Below, one piece after another: positions 1 to 6,856 of a stretch of DNA of 12,870 bases (position 1 is its first letter; every line of letters starts with the position of its first letter). Both the position numbers and the translations under genes were made by a program. The stretch is from Dehalococcoidia bacterium UBA4060. GTDB taxonomy: Bacteria; Chloroflexota; Dehalococcoidia; GIF9; UBA5629. The notes under the pieces were generated by a model. That model saw only the letters and a program-made list of their open reading frames with translations. It was not told where the DNA came from and searched no databases. The stretch covers positions 1-12,870 of the forward strand of contig DFZI01000038.1 of assembly GCA_002383665.1 (NCBI GenBank), read 5' to 3'.

Positions 1-41
1 TGACAAAATCGTAAAACATTAACAGACTTGAGGCACTGCTG

Positions 42-70
42 TTGACTTTAGCTTGATAATGAGCTAAATT
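42..70 (+). promoter_or_regulatory. Candidate sigma-70 promoter of the NEW3-ABC operon
   Basis: TTGACT (42-47) and TAAATT (65-70) are separated by 17 bases, giving a predicted transcript start near 77 and a leader of about 60 bases before the start codon at 140. An inverted repeat, TTTAGC (47-52) and GCTAAA (63-68), lies in the spacer and over the -10 box, as an operator would. Predicted by eye only. Confidence 0.55.
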
Positions 71-139
71 ATGTCTCAGTTTGTATGTTTATTTCGTGCC
101 TTAGAGATAGCGCTTTTAATTGATGATGGAGGTATATTC

Positions 140-1069
140 ATGAACAGGAAGACCATTCTAATAGCCATGGTCTGCATTATGATCCTGGCGGCTGTTTGCT
201 CCAATTTTATGTCTGCGATCCCGGCTATGGCTATGGAGAGGGCAGCCATGTCTGATAATTCCAAGCCAATTGTTATGGATGACCAGGAAGGAGAAAAGCT
301 GGTATTGACCTGCCAGTACCCCGTTTTGAGTAGCTACGCGGGATTGAATTATTCTTTCAATATAAGTGTTCAGTATTCCGGCGGCAAAGAGCCTAAAACC
401 TTTGATTTGAAAGCCACTGTTCCTCAGGGATTCAACTATACGATTTTACCGGGATATGGTGAAGGTTCGGAAATAAGAGCGATCCGGTTGGACCCGACCA
501 AGAGCTACCCTGAGAGCCTTAAGCTAAATATTACTCCTTATATATGGAAAGTGCCTGCTCCCGGATCATACCCGATTACCTTTGAGGTAAGCTCTGGCGA
601 TCTGAAGGAATCCATCAATCTAACGGCCATTGTTACTGCGAACTATGCTATGGAGATGAGTACACCCGATGGAAGACTTAATACAGAAGCTACTGCAGGG
701 CAGGAAAATACATTCACGATTGATTTGACCAATACGGGTTCAGGTGATCTGGAAAAAATTTCTATCGAGTGTCTTGCGAGTAATCGGCCCAGTGGGTGGG
801 AGGTTACTTGTAATCCTGATAAGATAGATCTTCTCAAATCGGGAGATTCAAAAGAAATCCAGGTAACCGTCAAACCATCTGAAAAAACCATTGCGGGCGA
901 TTATATGATAACGATACAGGCTGAGCCTGAAGGTAGATACGCTTTTACCAATCTTCAGATCAGGGTAACAGTACTTACTCCAACTATCTGGGGATGGGTC
1001 GGTGTTGGCATCGTGGTCTTGGTCATCGTTGCGCTGGCTGTAATCTTCATTCGCTTTGGCCGCAGATAA
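140..1069 (+). CDS. Membrane-anchored NEW3-domain protein, first gene of an ABC-2 operon
   Basis: A 309-residue exported protein of unknown substrate. It opens with a basic N-terminus and a hydrophobic signal segment (about residues 4-31), followed by an extracytoplasmic beta-rich region. From about residue 171 to 277 it resembles the NEW3 (NPCBM-associated, alpha-galactosidase NEW3) immunoglobulin-like fold, including a 'FTIDLTNTGSGDLEKI' strand pattern. A C-terminal membrane helix (about 284-305) ends in the basic tail IRFGRR, so the protein is probably anchored with its body outside the cell. The start at 140 is chosen because GGAGGT lies just upstream; the in-frame ATG at 71 sits at the end of the -10 box and has no ribosome site. 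The ABC ATPase gene follows after 7 bases, so the protein probably works with that transporter. Whether it binds substrate or acts as an accessory subunit is not shown by the sequence. Confidence 0.85.
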   Translation: MNRKTILIAMVCIMILAAVCSNFMSAIPAMAMERAAMSDNSKPIVMDDQEGEKLVLTCQYPVLSSYAGLNYSFNISVQYSGGKEPKTFDLKATVPQGFNYTILPGYGEGSEIRAIRLDPTKSYPESLKLNITPYIWKVPAPGSYPITFEVSSGDLKESINLTAIVTANYAMEMSTPDGRLNTEATAGQENTFTIDLTNTGSGDLEKISIECLASNRPSGWEVTCNPDKIDLLKSGDSKEIQVTVKPSEKTIAGDYMITIQAEPEGRYAFTNLQIRVTVLTPTIWGWVGVGIVVLVIVALAVIFIRFGRR

Positions 1070-1076
1070 TGTAGGG

Positions 1077-2018
1077 ATGAATAACAAATTTGTGATCGAA
1101 ACACGGGACCTTACCAAGGCTTATGGCAAATTTATAGCAGTGGATAAGCTGAATTTGCAGATTGTCGAAGGTGAAGTCTTTGGTTTTTTGGGACCCAACG
1201 GTGCAGGTAAAACAACAACAATCCTGATGCTGATGGGCTTTTGTGAGCCTACCTCGGGTATAGTAAGAGTAAATGGCTACGACCCTGCCAGAGAGCCGAT
1301 AAAGGTTAAGAAAAACGTAGGATATATGCCGGAGAAAATCGGCTTTTATGATGACATGACGGCGAGAGAAAATCTGGAATATACAGGCAGGCTAAACGGC
1401 CTTAATTCAGGGGAATTAAAGAGCCGAATAGATAGTTTGCTTGAGGTGGTTGGTCTTAAGGATAAAAGCGATCAGCTTGTGAGCAAATTTTCACACGGGA
1501 TGAAACAAAGGCTTGGCATAGCTGACGTTATGATCAAGGAGCCAAAAGTGGCTATTTTTGATGAGCCCACCAGCGGCATTGATCCCGAAGGCACTGACCA
1601 GGTATTAAATCTGATACAGGAAATGGCCAGGCAAAAGGTTACTGTGCTGATATCGTCCCATCAGCTTCACCAGGTGCAGAAAATCTGTAGCCGCGTAGGC
1701 ATCTTTTCCCAGGGCAAAATGGTAGCATCAGGCTCTGTGGAAAATCTGGGCAGGGCCCTGCTCAGGGAAGGCCAATTTAACATCATCATACCTATTGCAC
1801 AGTTGACCGACAAATTAAAGGCTGCCATAAATGCTCTGCCCAGCATAATCGATATTACCAGCAGAGATAACTCAACCACTGTGGTTTGCAATGAAAATAT
1901 CAGTGATCAACTTGAGGAAGTCGTATTAAAGGAAACTGGACTTAGAGTCAAGATGAAAGTCGAGGAATTTGAGCTGGAAGAAATCTATATGAAGTACTTT
2001 AAAGAGTCGCAGCCATGA
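1077..2018 (+). CDS. ABC transporter ATP-binding protein (ABC-2 type)
   Basis: A 313-residue ATPase that powers the membrane subunit encoded next. From the chosen start, Walker A is GPNGAGKTT (39-47), the Q-loop region reads GYMPEKIGF (83-90) with Glu in place of the usual Gln, the signature is FSHGMKQRLGIA (138-149) rather than LSGGQ, Walker B with catalytic Glu is VAIFDEPTSG (158-167), and the switch His is in SSHQ (193-196). SHGM-type signatures and a C-terminal extension of about 90 residues are common in ABC-2 exporters of the CcmA/NatA/NosF class. ATG 1077 was chosen over the in-frame TTG at 1056, which lies inside the preceding gene; GTG 1092 is another possibility. The stop overlaps the permease start (ATGA), which indicates translational coupling. 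The transported substrate cannot be told. Confidence 0.92.
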   Translation: MNNKFVIETRDLTKAYGKFIAVDKLNLQIVEGEVFGFLGPNGAGKTTTILMLMGFCEPTSGIVRVNGYDPAREPIKVKKNVGYMPEKIGFYDDMTARENLEYTGRLNGLNSGELKSRIDSLLEVVGLKDKSDQLVSKFSHGMKQRLGIADVMIKEPKVAIFDEPTSGIDPEGTDQVLNLIQEMARQKVTVLISSHQLHQVQKICSRVGIFSQGKMVASGSVENLGRALLREGQFNIIIPIAQLTDKLKAAINALPSIIDITSRDNSTTVVCNENISDQLEEVVLKETGLRVKMKVEEFELEEIYMKYFKESQP

Positions 2019-2962
2019 CAGGATTACTGGAAGTATTCCGGAAAGAAATATCCGACAATTTCAATAGCAAGCGGTTTATTATTCTTTTCCTTTTGGTATA
2101 TATTGCAGGCATTGCCAGCATCTATATAGCCGCACAGAACATACGATCGTCAGTAGATGAGAATACCCGTTACATATTCCTCAATTTGTTTATCGTCTCA
2201 GGCAAAGACCTGCCCTTTTCCTTCCCGCTGTTCATGTCGATCTTTATACCGATTATCGGTATTGCGCTGGGATTTGATGCTGTCAACAGCGAGCGTACCA
2301 GCGGCAACCTCAGCCGCCTGCTGGCCCAGCCCATTTATCGTGATGATGTGATCCACGGCAAATTCTTGGCCGGGCTTGTTGTAATTGCCATTATGGTAAT
2401 CAGTATCGTAGCCCTGGTGGCAGGTTTGGGATTACGTATGATAGGTGTTCCACCTGAAGCGGAAGAGGTACTCAGGGTATTTGCATTCATCTTTGTCAGT
2501 ATACTTTACGGGGCTTTCTGGCTGTCGCTGGCGATACTTTTTTCGGTTCTTTTCAAAAAGACCGCCACATCTGCGCTGACATCGATAGCCATCTGGATCT
2601 TCTTTTTCCTCTTTATGTCGCTGATTGCTGGGCTTGTCGCCAATGCCATTGTGCCAGTCAACGAAAGCTCGACCTTCGAGGATGTGGTGAAGTTCGATAC
2701 CGTGTACAGGATGATAAACAGGATAAATCCCGGCACGCTTTACTCGGAGAGTATCCAGGCTTTGCTATTGCCTGTAATGGGCAGTTCCAGTCCCACCATG
2801 ATGATGATAGGTATCTATAGTGGTCTCAAGCCAACTCCACTTCCAATTGCCCAAAGCTTGCTGATCGTTTGGCCTCAACTGGTTGGATTGCTTGCCCTGA
2901 CGGCGCTGTGTTTCATTATTGGATACGTAAAATTCATGCGAGAGGAAATCCGCTCGACCTAA
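2015..2962 (+). CDS. ABC-2 type transporter permease subunit
   Basis: A 315-residue integral membrane protein with about six hydrophobic helices (roughly 20-40, 69-87, 115-140, 153-180, 185-211 and 281-306). After the second helix, the cytoplasmic segment 'NSERTSGNLSRLLAQPIYRD' (91-110), followed by GK, matches the coupling region of NosY/ABC-2 permeases, where the consensus is E-R-G-T-L-x-x-L-x-x-P-x-x-R-x-x-x-x-GK. Its ATG overlaps the ATPase stop by four bases (ATGA), so the two are co-translated and almost certainly form one complex. A larger non-helical region (about 212-280) lies between helices five and six, probably outside the membrane. A strong terminator starts 29 bases after the stop. 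Direction of transport is inferred as export from the family; substrate unknown. Confidence 0.9.
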   Translation: MTGLLEVFRKEISDNFNSKRFIILFLLVYIAGIASIYIAAQNIRSSVDENTRYIFLNLFIVSGKDLPFSFPLFMSIFIPIIGIALGFDAVNSERTSGNLSRLLAQPIYRDDVIHGKFLAGLVVIAIMVISIVALVAGLGLRMIGVPPEAEEVLRVFAFIFVSILYGAFWLSLAILFSVLFKKTATSALTSIAIWIFFFLFMSLIAGLVANAIVPVNESSTFEDVVKFDTVYRMINRINPGTLYSESIQALLLPVMGSSSPTMMMIGIYSGLKPTPLPIAQSLLIVWPQLVGLLALTALCFIIGYVKFMREEIRST

Positions 2963-2991
2963 TTTTCCTGAGTATATATTAATGATATTTG

Positions 2992-3027
2992 ACGCCTTGC
3001 CCGGGATTATCCGGACAAGGCGTTCTT
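2992..3027 (+). terminator. Intrinsic terminator after the ABC operon
   Basis: A 13-base stem (2992-3004 with 3011-3023, one C-A mismatch) closes a GATTAT loop and is followed by TCTTCTATAT. It lies between the permease stop and the next gene. The U tract is imperfect, so read-through is possible. Confidence 0.7.
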
Positions 3028-3030
3028 CTA

Positions 3031-3050
3031 TATAATCTAATCTGAGGAGA
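3031..3050 (+). promoter_or_regulatory. Candidate -10 box and ribosome site for the MBL hydrolase gene
   Basis: A perfect TATAAT (3031-3036) follows the terminator hairpin, and GAGGAGA (3044-3050) precedes ATG 3060. No convincing -35 element is present; the best spaced hexamer (TTATCC, 3007-3012) lies in the terminator. If used, the leader would be under 20 bases. Confidence 0.4.
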
Positions 3051-3059
3051 TATACCAAA

Positions 3060-3680
3060 ATGGTTTTTAAGGCTTTGACAGTTGGTTTCATTGCTACCAA
3101 TTGTTACATAGTGGGGTCGGAGGCAACACATCGCGGCATGGTGATAGATCCCGGGGCATCGGCTAAAACTATACTGACAGAGGTTAACAATCTCAATGTG
3201 AAAGTAGAGTATATAATTGTTACACATTCTCATTTTGATCACCTGGGTGCGGTAAAAACACTTAAGGCTGCCACCGGCGCCAGATTTGCAGCAGGTGGTG
3301 CTGCTAAAACTACACCAAGAGCATTTTCCAGAATGGCAGCCATGATGTCAGGCGGTTCAGTCAATGTGCCGGAGCCGGATTTGTTATTAAAAGAAGGAGA
3401 TGCCGTTGATATCGATGATCTCCATTTTGAGGTATTGTTTACTCCCGGACATAGCCCGGATGAGATTTGCCTGTATGGCCATGGCATACTTTTTAGCGGT
3501 GACACGCTGTTTAATTCTGGCATAGGGAGGACGGATTTTCCGGGCTGCAGTCTTGAGCAACTGGCTGATAGCATTAAAAACAAGCTTTACAAGCTGCCGG
3601 ACAACACCCTGGTCTACCCGGGACATGGGCCTGCGACCACAATTGGAGATGAAAAAAGGGGCAATCCCTTTGTCAGGTAA
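3060..3680 (+). CDS. Metallo-beta-lactamase-fold hydrolase, glyoxalase II-like (YcbL/GloB type)
   Basis: A 206-residue cytoplasmic hydrolase with the binuclear metal site of the MBL superfamily. THSHFDH (55-61) supplies His56, His58, Asp60 and His61. PGHSPDE (129-135) supplies His131, GDTLF (147-151) supplies bridging Asp148, and PGHGP (187-191) supplies His189. The segment 'GIGRTDFPG' (154-162) and the C-terminal TIGDEKRGNPF are typical of the short single-domain YcbL-like group, which lacks the C-terminal substrate-binding domain of true glyoxalase II. Hydrolysis of a thioester or related ester is therefore likely, but the natural substrate is unknown. The region after residue 77 (AAGGAAKTT) departs from the usual pattern of the family. 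GAGGAGA precedes the start. It appears to be a single-gene unit between two terminators. Confidence 0.88.
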   Translation: MVFKALTVGFIATNCYIVGSEATHRGMVIDPGASAKTILTEVNNLNVKVEYIIVTHSHFDHLGAVKTLKAATGARFAAGGAAKTTPRAFSRMAAMMSGGSVNVPEPDLLLKEGDAVDIDDLHFEVLFTPGHSPDEICLYGHGILFSGDTLFNSGIGRTDFPGCSLEQLADSIKNKLYKLPDNTLVYPGHGPATTIGDEKRGNPFVR

Positions 3681-3696
3681 TTGCCCCTTAATATTT
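3656..3696. terminator. Bidirectional terminator between MBL hydrolase and hppA
   Basis: A perfect 10-base stem (3656-3665 with 3680-3689) encloses a 14-base loop. On the plus strand it is followed by AATATTTTT; on the minus strand the stem ends directly in a run of six T. The plus-strand stop codon (3678-3680) lies inside it, so the hairpin is built partly from coding sequence. It can end both convergent transcripts and looks stronger in the hppA direction. Confidence 0.75.
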
Positions 3697-3710
3697 TTGC
3701 GAGGTTCGAA

Positions 3711-5879
3711 TTAGACGAAGAGCGGACAGAGAACCAGGGTGATGGTGCTGAGGAGTTTCACCAGAACATGCAGTGACGGACCTGCTGTATCCTTTAAAGG
3801 ATCGCCGACCGTATCACCGACAACGGCTGCTTTGTGAGCATCAGAACCTTTACCCAGCACATTGCCTTTGTCGTCTTTGAGCTGTTCGTCTTCAATCATC
3901 TTCTTGGCATTGTCCCAGGCGCCGCCGCCGTTGTTCATAAAGGATGCGAGCATAATGCCTGCCACAGTGCCTATCATCAGAAGTCCGGCTACAACCTGAG
4001 CCGCATCAAACTTGTATACCTCACCTCCAACGTTTATAGGGGGGAGGTATTTAAAGATCAAACCGATGACAACCGGAGCCAGTACCGGTAACAGGGCTGG
4101 TGCGATCATTTCCCTTAGGCCGGCTCTGGCGGTGATGTCAACGATCTCGCCATAGTTGGGTTTCTCGGTGCCGGCCATTATGCCCGGATGTTCTTTGAAC
4201 TGCTTGCGGACGGCAGAGATGATCTTACCGGCTGTTTTGCTGACGGACTTTATTGCCCATGAGCTAAACAGGTAAACGATCATGGCAGCGAGTAATGCGC
4301 CGACAAAAACCTCGATGCGGGAAATATCGACAATACCGGTGTACCCGGGATTAAGGAATTTGACCCTGTCGATATATGCCTGGAAGAGTAGGAATGCAGC
4401 CAGGCCTGCGGAGACCATGGCATAACCTTTGGTGAGCGCTTTAGTGGTATTGCCGACGGCATCAAGCCTGTCGGTGATCCTGCGGATCTCTTTACCAGCC
4501 CCGGCCATCTCGTTTATGCCATTGGCGTTATCCGTAATGGGCCCGAAAGTATCCATGGAAAGGACGTAAGGGCAGGTCATAAGCATACCCATGGTCGCAA
4601 CCGCGGTACCGAATGCGCCGCCACCATGAACTCCGCTGAGTTGGCCAAACAAGAAAGCGAGAATTAATGAAATGCCTATAACGAGAGCGGTGGCTAAAGT
4701 AGTCTCAAAACCGACTGCCATGCCGGTAACGATATTGGTAGCGGGGCCGGTCTTGGAAGCTTCCGCGATATCTTTTACCGGTCTGTAACGGGATTCAGTG
4801 TAATATTGCGTAACATAGATAATAGCAATGCTGGCGAGGATGCCGACCAGTCCGGCACCGAAGAGCCACCAGTTTCCGAGCATAAAGTAAACTGTGATTG
4901 CCAGCCCGATGATGGACAGTGCGATGGCCAGAAAATAACCGCGGTTGAGGGCGTTCATAGCGTTCTCGTTCTCTTTCGCTCTGACGATCATAATACCGAT
5001 CATGCTGGCGAACATGCCAAAACCGCGGACTACCAGTGGGAAAAGCACCCATGCCACTTGCTTAGTAGCCAGGTAAGCGACGATGCCGAGGATCATGGCA
5101 CCGATGTTCTCAGCGGCGGTGGATTCGAACAGGTCTGCACCACGGCCTGCACAGTCACCGACGTTGTCGCCGACCAGGTCGGCAATGACGGCGGCATTGC
5201 GGGGATCATCTTCAGGAATTCCGGCCTCGACTTTACCAACGAGGTCAGCACCCATATCGGCTGCCTTGGTATAGATACCACCGCCGAGCTGGGCAAAAAG
5301 GGCCACAAAGCTGGCACCAAAGCCAAATCCTACAATCAGGTGTGGAGAAAGTTCGGGAGTATTGGCTCCACCGAACGCGAAAAATATAGCGGTAACACCG
5401 ATCAGGCTAAGGGCAGTGATGAGGAAACCTGATACTGCTCCGCCACGCAGAGCCACATTTACCGATTCTGTCAGGCTTTTCTGAGCAGCAGCGGCGCAGC
5501 GTACGTTGGATTTAACTGCGATGTACATACCGATGAACCCGGAAATGCCGGAGCAGATGGCACCGACCAGGAAGGCGACGGCAGTATGCCAGCCGACGGA
5601 CAAAGCGTCATAGCCCGCCTTCTGTAGTGCCTCTTCCGGCGGCAGCATAGCCACAAGAACACCGATAATGATGGCTACGATCACAGCAAAGATAGCGATT
5701 GTGCTATACTGCCTTTTAAGGAACGCCCACGCACCCTCAAAAATCATGTCGCCGATTTCTTTCATCTTCGGGGTTCCGGTCGGCTTTCGCATTATACTTA
5801 CAATCAGCCAAGCGGCAAATGCAAGTGTCAGTACGCAGGCAACAGGAACAATCCAGAAGATGGGTGGAATTTGTACCAT
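3711..5879 (-). CDS. hppA: Membrane-bound proton-translocating pyrophosphatase, K+-independent type
   Basis: A 722-residue polytopic enzyme that hydrolyses cytoplasmic pyrophosphate and pumps protons across the membrane; the length and about 16 hydrophobic helices fit the family. Substrate-site motifs are present: KAADMGADLVGKVE (205-218), EDDPRN (223-228), DNVGDCAG (238-245), TDNANG (449-454) and, near the C-terminus, GDTVGDPLKDTAG (689-701). The residue that separates the subclasses is Lys480 in GNTTKALTKG (476-485). K+-dependent enzymes have Ala there, and K+-independent proton pumps have Lys, with Thr at the fourth place after, as here. Sodium pumping is therefore unlikely. The start has an ideal AAGGAGGT. 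The gene is transcribed from its own promoter, divergent from a small EF-Tu-like gene. It saves energy from pyrophosphate made in biosynthesis. Confidence 0.97.
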   Translation of the reverse strand: MVQIPPIFWIVPVACVLTLAFAAWLIVSIMRKPTGTPKMKEIGDMIFEGAWAFLKRQYSTIAIFAVIVAIIIGVLVAMLPPEEALQKAGYDALSVGWHTAVAFLVGAICSGISGFIGMYIAVKSNVRCAAAAQKSLTESVNVALRGGAVSGFLITALSLIGVTAIFFAFGGANTPELSPHLIVGFGFGASFVALFAQLGGGIYTKAADMGADLVGKVEAGIPEDDPRNAAVIADLVGDNVGDCAGRGADLFESTAAENIGAMILGIVAYLATKQVAWVLFPLVVRGFGMFASMIGIMIVRAKENENAMNALNRGYFLAIALSIIGLAITVYFMLGNWWLFGAGLVGILASIAIIYVTQYYTESRYRPVKDIAEASKTGPATNIVTGMAVGFETTLATALVIGISLILAFLFGQLSGVHGGGAFGTAVATMGMLMTCPYVLSMDTFGPITDNANGINEMAGAGKEIRRITDRLDAVGNTTKALTKGYAMVSAGLAAFLLFQAYIDRVKFLNPGYTGIVDISRIEVFVGALLAAMIVYLFSSWAIKSVSKTAGKIISAVRKQFKEHPGIMAGTEKPNYGEIVDITARAGLREMIAPALLPVLAPVVIGLIFKYLPPINVGGEVYKFDAAQVVAGLLMIGTVAGIMLASFMNNGGGAWDNAKKMIEDEQLKDDKGNVLGKGSDAHKAAVVGDTVGDPLKDTAGPSLHVLVKLLSTITLVLCPLFV

Positions 5880-5945
5880 AGTACCTCCTTATTAGATTAA
5901 TTATGGTCGAACAGTCAAAAATGACGCCCGCCCACCAAATTGAAG

Positions 5946-5974
5946 ATTTTAACAGCGGCAGTGATCAAAGTCAA
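5946..5974 (-). promoter_or_regulatory. Candidate hppA promoter
   Basis: On the minus strand TTGACT (5974-5969) and TAAAAT (5951-5946) are 17 bases apart. Predicted start near 5939, giving a leader of about 60 bases before AAGGAGGT and the ATG at 5879. Confidence 0.6.
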
Positions 5975-5980
5975 GCTAAA

Positions 5981-6008
5981 TCAAGTCGGCACAGCAGTGC
6001 CTCAAGTC
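5981..6008. promoter_or_regulatory. Operator-like structure between divergent promoters
   Basis: Two direct copies of TCAAGTC (5981-5987 and 6002-6008) flank the palindrome GGCAC-AGCA-GTGCC (5988-6001). The structure sits upstream of both the hppA and the EF-Tu-like -35 boxes, where a shared activator or repressor site would be. The function is inferred from position and symmetry only. Confidence 0.35.
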
Positions 6009-6025
6009 ATTACAAATTAGCAGCC

Positions 6026-6054
6026 TTGATTTCTTCTCAAATACAAAATATACT
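6026..6054 (+). promoter_or_regulatory. Candidate promoter of the EF-Tu domain-2-like gene
   Basis: TTGATT (6026-6031) and TATACT (6049-6054) have a 17-base spacer. The predicted start near 6061 gives a leader of about 37 bases with GGGAGGTG just before ATG 6098. Confidence 0.6.
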
Positions 6055-6097
6055 AAAAGTAGAAAAATTAAGTGATTATTTTCTGGGAGGTGCATAT

Positions 6098-6352
6098 ATG
6101 CCAGAGGTAGAAGTCGGGACAATATCAGATTTTTTTTCACGTCCGGTGGTGGCTGCCATCGAATTAACCGGAGACTTGAAAGTCGGTGATAAGATACATA
6201 TCAAAGGTCACACAACAGACATGGAACTGCTTGTAAATTCAATGCAAATAAATAACCGGTCAGTTGAGTCGGCCAAAGCTGGAGAAGCCATTGGCATCAA
6301 AGTGACAGATAAAGTTCGTCACGGTGACAAGGTTTATAAGGTAACCGATTGA
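6098..6352 (+). CDS. Stand-alone EF-Tu domain-2-like small protein (translation elongation factor-like)
   Basis: An 84-residue protein that looks like the beta-barrel domain 2 of translational GTPases. It has an opening 'VGTISDFFSRPVVAAIEL' strand pair, then 'LKVGDKIHIKG' (29-39), which matches the V-G-D-x-I-x-I-x-G turn of EF-Tu/IF2 barrels. Near the end, 'AGEAIGIKV' and 'VRHGDKVYKV' repeat the pattern seen in domain 2. There is no GTPase domain in or next to it. Homologues are usually named translation elongation factor-like protein; their role is not established. The start at 6098 is set by GGGAGGTG; the frame is open upstream to 5903, but that stretch holds the promoter and has low-complexity composition. 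It faces the ribH stop with five bases between the two stop codons. A cytoplasmic role with RNA or ribosomes is only a guess from the fold. Confidence 0.8.
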   Translation: MPEVEVGTISDFFSRPVVAAIELTGDLKVGDKIHIKGHTTDMELLVNSMQINNRSVESAKAGEAIGIKVTDKVRHGDKVYKVTD

Positions 6353-6357
6353 TCGAA

Positions 6358-6828
6358 TTATGATCCCACGCTCTTCATCAGGTTGGCCATCTCTATCGCA
6401 CTGTTGGCCGCTGTAAAGCCTCTATTTCCTTCCTTGGCTCCTGCTCTCTCTATAGCCTGTTCTAAATTATCTGCTGTTATTATGCCCTGGATAACCGGAA
6501 TTCCGGAATCGAGGCTCAATCTGGAAATGCCTCGATTGACCTCGGAAGCAACGTATTCAAAATGTGGGGTTCCCCCACGTATGATACATCCCAGACATAC
6601 AATGGCATTATACTTACCAGTTTCTACGAGTTTCTTAGCAGTAATAGGGATCTCCATACAACCAGGCACCCATGCATAATCCACATCTTGCTCCAAAACG
6701 CCATGCCGGACTAGCGAATCCTTGGCGCCTTCTAACAATCTGGTAGTAATGATCTCATTGAAACGCGAAATAACGATGCCAACTTTTAATCCTTTGCCTG
6801 TCAGCATACCCTGGTAAATTCTGGACAT
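6358..6828 (-). CDS. ribH: 6,7-dimethyl-8-ribityllumazine synthase (riboflavin synthase beta chain)
   Basis: A 156-residue enzyme that condenses 5-amino-6-ribitylaminouracil with 3,4-dihydroxy-2-butanone 4-phosphate to form dimethylribityllumazine, the substrate of RibE. Visible motifs are SRFNE (21-25) with the substrate-stacking aromatic residue, the central PGCMEIP (55-61; usually PGAFEIP or PGSFELP), IIRGGTPHFEYVA (82-94) with catalytic His89, and GNRGF (134-138) with the phosphate-binding Arg. The length is normal for the family. The ATG at 6828 is chosen because AGGAGGGAT stands before it; the longer frame from 6867 would overlap ribBA. It is the last gene of the rib operon, 28 bases after ribBA, and presumably assembles as an icosahedral or pentameric particle as the family does. 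Confidence 0.97.
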   Translation of the reverse strand: MSRIYQGMLTGKGLKVGIVISRFNEIITTRLLEGAKDSLVRHGVLEQDVDYAWVPGCMEIPITAKKLVETGKYNAIVCLGCIIRGGTPHFEYVASEVNRGISRLSLDSGIPVIQGIITADNLEQAIERAGAKEGNRGFTAANSAIEMANLMKSVGS

Positions 6829-6856
6829 TTTATCCCTCCTGCCCTTATTGGTATTT

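Noticed and set aside
71..139. N-terminal extension of the NEW3 protein from ATG 71
   Set aside because: ATG 71 is at the end of the promoter -10 box; the start at 140 has GGAGGT and begins a proper signal peptide.
4806..5432. 208-codon open frame on the plus strand inside hppA
   Set aside because: It is wholly antisense to a highly conserved enzyme, has no ribosome site, and its composition (many D, H, Q, C) is what the complement of hppA codons gives.
5903..6097. 65-codon N-terminal extension of the EF-Tu-like protein
   Set aside because: It covers both divergent promoters, is low in complexity, and the internal ATG 6098 has a strong ribosome site and begins the conserved domain.
6130..6137. 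Run of eight T in the EF-Tu-like gene as a frameshift or slippage site
   Set aside because: The frame stays open and the conserved domain is continuous across it; nothing suggests programmed slippage.
6316..6330. GTCAC-G-GTGAC palindrome as terminator for ribH transcripts
   Set aside because: The stem is five bases with one-base loop and has no T run in either direction.
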